Below, piece by piece: positions 61,129-64,000 of a stretch of 64,000 nt of DNA. The position numbers and the translations under genes were made by a program. Below the pieces are notes generated by a model, which was given only the letters and a program-made list of their open reading frames with translations, was not told the origin of the DNA and searched no databases. Numbering within the stretch: the stretch's first letter is position 1; the number at the start of each line of letters is the position of its first letter. This DNA is from Lachnospiraceae bacterium (GTDB lineage Bacteria; Bacillota; Clostridia; Lachnospirales; Lachnospiraceae), in contig JAETRD010000001.1 of the NCBI GenBank assembly GCA_021770345.1, forward strand, positions 1-64,000, given 5' to 3'.

Positions 61129-61161
61129 ATTATACCAGCGGAAAGTGACATCTCAGTGACA
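61129..61161 (-). promoter_or_regulatory. Response-regulator-type promoter of the ABC transporter genes
   Basis: On the minus strand an extended -10 TGGTATAAT (61129-61137) has two TGTCACT direct repeats (starting at 61161 and 61150, period 11 bases) in place of a -35 box. That arrangement is typical of OmpR-family activators, and the adjacent regulator is the obvious candidate. Confidence 0.65.
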
Positions 61162-61164
61162 GCC

Positions 61165-62346
61165 CTATCTGTACATACGGATTTCAAAGCAGGCCCCGCC
61201 CTCCGGCAGATTGCAGGCGCCGACGGTCCCGTTCTGGCTCTCGATGATCGCTTTTGAGAGTGCAAGCCCGATGCCGATCCCACCGCCTGCGGCATTGCCT
61301 CCCCGATAAAAGCGCTCAAACAGATGCGGAAGATCTTCCTTTGCAAATCCAGCTCCGCCATCCCAGATTTTTATCTGCGTGTAGACGGGATTCTGTTCAT
61401 AGGAACAGCAGACGCTTCCCCCGCGCGGTGTGTGCTCCATGCAGTTTTTCATCAGATTCATCAGCGCCTCCATCGTCCAGTCCGGATCGATGCGGATGGC
61501 CGCCGGCTTCCCCTCCGGTATCCGGACAAAAACACCCGCCCCCAAAAACAGCTCATTGAGATTGTCAGCCGCAAGCGAAAGGAGCGTGAAAACATCCGTC
61601 TCCTTTTTCTCCAGAGGCAGCGTTCCCGCATCAATGCGCGACAGCAGCAAGAGCTCTTTTGCCAGGTGCGTCAGACGGCCAAGCTGATAACGTATTTTAT
61701 CGAGATATTCGGAGGGCGATTTTTCATACAGCATTTGTGCGGACAGGGATGCGGATGTGAGCGGAGTCTGAATCTGATGTGCAATATTCGAAAGGTTTTC
61801 GGCAAAATTATTTTTGGCGGCAAGCGCGGCGTCTCTCGTCCGGTACAGTTCCGTCACGGTCTTGTCAATCTCGTCCGACAGCCTGGAAAACTCGTCTTCC
61901 CCTCCCGCAAAAAGACTGCCCGCTCCTCCGGCGTTTACCGTTTCAAGATGCGCCGTCAGCCGACGGATGCGGATCACATTTCTTTTGTGCCAAAGCAGGA
62001 GCGTCAGCAAAAACACGGCTCCTCCCGCCAGGGCTCCGGCCGCCGCAAACAGGCCGACCGCCTTACGCACCGGCTGCGGAAAGCCCATTTCGCCATACCC
62101 CCAGTCACGAATCATATTTTGCTCTGCCGGCGGATCCGGTTCAAACCGATATTCCTTTAGCGCGGACAGAATCGCCGGACCGGCCGCCGGCTCCTTTTCC
62201 AGGATCTCCCCGCAGATATCCTCCAGGATGCGCATATGCAAACGGTTATAGTAATCCGACAAAAAGTATGCGGTAAACGAAGACGCAAACAGGCTGACCG
62301 CCAGGAGGGGCCCGGCGAACATCACAAGATTTTTTCTTTCAATCAC
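61165..62346 (-). CDS. Sensor histidine kinase, VncS-like
   Basis: A 393-residue kinase. Two membrane helices (about 6-28 and 95-120) enclose a ~65-residue extracellular part. The HisKA motif is 'ENLSNIAHQIQTPLTSASLSAQM', the 'AHQIQTPL' form of kinases paired with FtsX-type ABC transporters. HATPase motifs: 'NLMKNCMEHTPRGGSV', 'IWDGGAGF', 'GIGIGLALSKAIIE'. It overlaps the regulator gene by eight bases. It probably senses the transporter's state or a peptide rather than a free ligand. Confidence 0.92.
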   Translation of the reverse strand: MIERKNLVMFAGPLLAVSLFASSFTAYFLSDYYNRLHMRILEDICGEILEKEPAAGPAILSALKEYRFEPDPPAEQNMIRDWGYGEMGFPQPVRKAVGLFAAAGALAGGAVFLLTLLLWHKRNVIRIRRLTAHLETVNAGGAGSLFAGGEDEFSRLSDEIDKTVTELYRTRDAALAAKNNFAENLSNIAHQIQTPLTSASLSAQMLYEKSPSEYLDKIRYQLGRLTHLAKELLLLSRIDAGTLPLEKKETDVFTLLSLAADNLNELFLGAGVFVRIPEGKPAAIRIDPDWTMEALMNLMKNCMEHTPRGGSVCCSYEQNPVYTQIKIWDGGAGFAKEDLPHLFERFYRGGNAAGGGIGIGLALSKAIIESQNGTVGACNLPEGGACFEIRMYR

Positions 62347-63013
62347 TTTTTTCCTCCATCCGATACCCGAAACTGCGGACCGTTTTGATACAGGCCGACT
62401 GCGGCAGCTTTTCGCGCAGACGCTTCACGGTAACGGTAAGCGTGTTATCATTGACATAGTTCCCGTTGTCATCCCAGATTTCCCGCAGCAGCTTTTCCCT
62501 CGTAACCGTTTTCCCCCTGTTTTGCAGCAGCGACAGCAGAAGCCGGTATTCGAGCGGTGTCACGTTAACTTCATGTGAACCGCAGAAAACCAGGCATTTC
62601 TCCCTGTCAAGGGACACGGCGCCGCAGGACAGGCAGCTCTTTGACACATCCCCGGTCCTCCGCAGCACGGCGCGAATCCGCGAAAGCAGCACCTCAAGTT
62701 CAAATGGCTTCACCACATAGTCATCCGCACCGTTTGAAAACCCGGAAACAATGTCGCGGGAGTCTCCCCGCACCGTCAGAAAGATAACCGGCAGTTCCTC
62801 CCAGCTCGCGCGTATCCACCGACAAAAGGCTTCCCCGTTCCCGTCCGGCATGTTCCAGTCCGCAAGCACCAGTGCCGGCCGCGCCGCATTCAGAGCCCGC
62901 TTTGCCGCATCAACCCGGGGAAAAACCGACACCCGGTAACCGCGACACTCCAGATACTCTTTGACCGTCCGGGCTATCGTCTCATCGTCCTCTACATAAT
63001 AGATGTCTGTCAT
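62339..63013 (-). CDS. OmpR-family response regulator, VncR-like
   Basis: A 224-residue regulator. The receiver opens 'IYYVEDDETIARTVKEYL', with phosphoacceptor Asp52 in 'LVLADWNMPDGNG' and Lys in 'DDYVVKPFELEVLLSRIRAVLRR'. The winged helix ends 'TLTVTVKRLREKLPQSACIKTVRSFGYRMEE'. The ATG at 63013 follows GGGGGGAGGACG; the longer frame starts in non-coding DNA. Likely target: the TGTCACT repeats before the ABC genes. Confidence 0.92.
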   Translation of the reverse strand: MTDIYYVEDDETIARTVKEYLECRGYRVSVFPRVDAAKRALNAARPALVLADWNMPDGNGEAFCRWIRASWEELPVIFLTVRGDSRDIVSGFSNGADDYVVKPFELEVLLSRIRAVLRRTGDVSKSCLSCGAVSLDREKCLVFCGSHEVNVTPLEYRLLLSLLQNRGKTVTREKLLREIWDDNGNYVNDNTLTVTVKRLREKLPQSACIKTVRSFGYRMEEKSD

Positions 63014-63048
63014 TTTGCACGTCCTCCCCCCAAACACATGCACTCCGT

Positions 63049-64000
63049 TCAGTTTTGCTCCGCCTGGCCTCGTTTCATCCACGCGTCCAACTGCCCGGCC
63101 CGCACAGCCCAGGTGTGTCCGGCCTGCACTTTCGGTCTGCCTTTTGCGATGATGTCCTGCATCCGTGCCTCGTTCTGCAGCAAATCCTTCACCAATGCCG
63201 GCAGTGCCGCAAGCTGTGCAAGGTCATAGTAGCAGACCCCTTCCCCTTCCGCGAGTTCCTCACAGAGATAACGGCTCCGATCCGTCACGCAGACTGCGCC
63301 GTTTAAGACGGAATTAAACACCCGGTCGTGCGCGCCGTCTTTAAACCACGGCATCACATTGAGGGAAACCTTTGCGTCCGCCAGCATCCGAAGGCACTCC
63401 GCGGAATCTGTCTGCGGATGGCAGATCAGCTTTTCGGGACACTCTATATCCGCAAGCTCCTCCCATCCCTTTCCCACCACATGTACCGGAATGCCCGCAT
63501 TCACCAGCGTGCGCACCGCGGCGCCGCGCCAGTAATTGCGGATATATAAATCAATAAAAATCATTTTGGACAGCGCAATGCGCAGCATGTCCTTCGGCTG
63601 CTCCCCCATCTCCCGCCTGCAGTGGCGCAGCGCCGCCTGCTCGACGGTCTCGTCTGGTTTTCTGATCAGATCATCGATAATCCCGCGGTAAAAGGCCGCA
63701 TACTCGTCGTTAATCCAGTGGATATACGGTTCGAAAAAAGACAGTTTCGTGTAATTTCCGGTCAGAATCACATCGTATTTCCGGTCCGAAACCGGCCGGG
63801 CCATATCGCCTTCCTCCCCGTCATACGCCGTCCCCGCCAGCGGCAGAAAACAGGCATGCGCATATTCCGGGTAAAACTCCGCAAAATACTGCGCATGACA
63901 CCGGTCGATACTGATGTGATGATAGTCCCCCGGAAGATTGGAAAGCCTCTCGTGGTAGAAGTATGGATGGTCGGCCACAATATTGTAGCAGGGAATCCGG
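63049..64000 (-). CDS. Glycosyltransferase with DUF3880-type N-terminus, 5' end cut off
   Basis: About 317 residues visible; the frame is open to the right edge, so the start lies outside. It shows 'YNIVADHPYFYHERL', 'HISIDRCHAQYFAEFYPE', typical of DUF3880 glycosyltransferases, and a C-terminal GT-B domain with 'VHVVGKGW', 'SAECLRMLADAKVSLNVMPWFKDGAHDRVFNSVLNGAVCVTDRS', where the Glu/Asp and Arg residues bind nucleotide-sugar. These enzymes are related to CgeB and commonly glycosylate surface or spore proteins. Downstream lies the VncRS-type unit, only 35 bases away but with its own leader. Confidence 0.85.
   Translation of the reverse strand, partial: RIPCYNIVADHPYFYHERLSNLPGDYHHISIDRCHAQYFAEFYPEYAHACFLPLAGTAYDGEEGDMARPVSDRKYDVILTGNYTKLSFFEPYIHWINDEYAAFYRGIIDDLIRKPDETVEQAALRHCRREMGEQPKDMLRIALSKMIFIDLYIRNYWRGAAVRTLVNAGIPVHVVGKGWEELADIECPEKLICHPQTDSAECLRMLADAKVSLNVMPWFKDGAHDRVFNSVLNGAVCVTDRSRYLCEELAEGEGVCYYDLAQLAALPALVKDLLQNEARMQDIIAKGRPKVQAGHTWAVRAGQLDAWMKRGQAEQN

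Overview
The window looks like chromosomal DNA from a strictly anaerobic, Gram-positive gut bacterium of the Lachnospiraceae type. This is inferred from gene content; no rRNA is present to confirm it. Pointers are a nine-gene clostridial V-type ATPase operon, MecA, a YtrA-type GntR operon, HemZ, an ECF sigma factor with an RsgI-like anti-sigma factor, YesM/YesN-type sugar regulation and LplA/B/C-type sugar uptake. Most of the DNA is moderately G+C-rich and encoded on the minus strand. Visibly A+T-richer stretches (about 1-1.1, 30.9-33.3, 43.9-44.6 and 54.2-56.8 kb) hold accessory genes and gene fragments.

Layout. 0-1.1 kb: a partial monooxygenase-like gene, a DHFR-like reductase and two gene remnants. 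1.1-9.7 kb: V-ATPase operon G/H-C-I-K-F-E-A-B-D behind a clear promoter. 9.8-13.7 kb: a small hypothetical protein, mecA, a GntR-controlled ABC exporter with a near-perfect operator, and a lipoprotein gene. 13.8-24.4 kb: aspS, a MATE exporter, hisS, a Sel1-repeat protein, a 7TM hybrid histidine kinase, hemZ and a metallo-hydrolase. 24.5-30.1 kb: relA/spoT, then an operon reading Cys/Asp-repeat secreted protein, ECF sigma factor, RsgI-like anti-sigma factor, acetyltransferase. 30.2-33.3 kb: cyclophilin, flavodoxin-ferredoxin protein, YciI protein and WYL regulator. 33.3-38.9 kb: lactose-type locus (LacZ, GPH transporter, divergent AraC regulator). 38.8-44.6 kb: YfhO-like membrane protein, a VanRS-like two-component system with an elaborately repeated promoter, an esterase pseudogene and a small XRE/membrane-protein pair. 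44.7-54.3 kb: a seven-gene glycan operon (binding protein, two permeases, sensor kinase, AraC-type response regulator, carboxylesterase, GH2 galactosidase). 54.5-56.6 kb: a decayed defence-type island (AlbA_2/RecG-like remnant, DUF3791-DUF3990-DUF3791 cluster, remnant of a PglX-like DNA methyltransferase C-terminus, XRE regulator). 56.8-64 kb: serS, a VncRS-like two-component system with a LolD/FtsX-type ABC transporter, and a partial glycosyltransferase.

Most notable are: (1) the autoregulated-looking ECF operon pairing a secreted Cys/Asp/His metal-binding repeat protein with a His-tailed anti-sigma factor; (2) a family of ~21-bp hairpin micro-repeats, one of which can be shown to be an insertion by comparing a pseudogene with its intact paralogue in the same window; and (3) the DUF3791/DUF3990 cluster translationally coupled to a BREX-type methyltransferase remnant. 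No tRNA, rRNA, CRISPR array, prophage or intact transposase was found.
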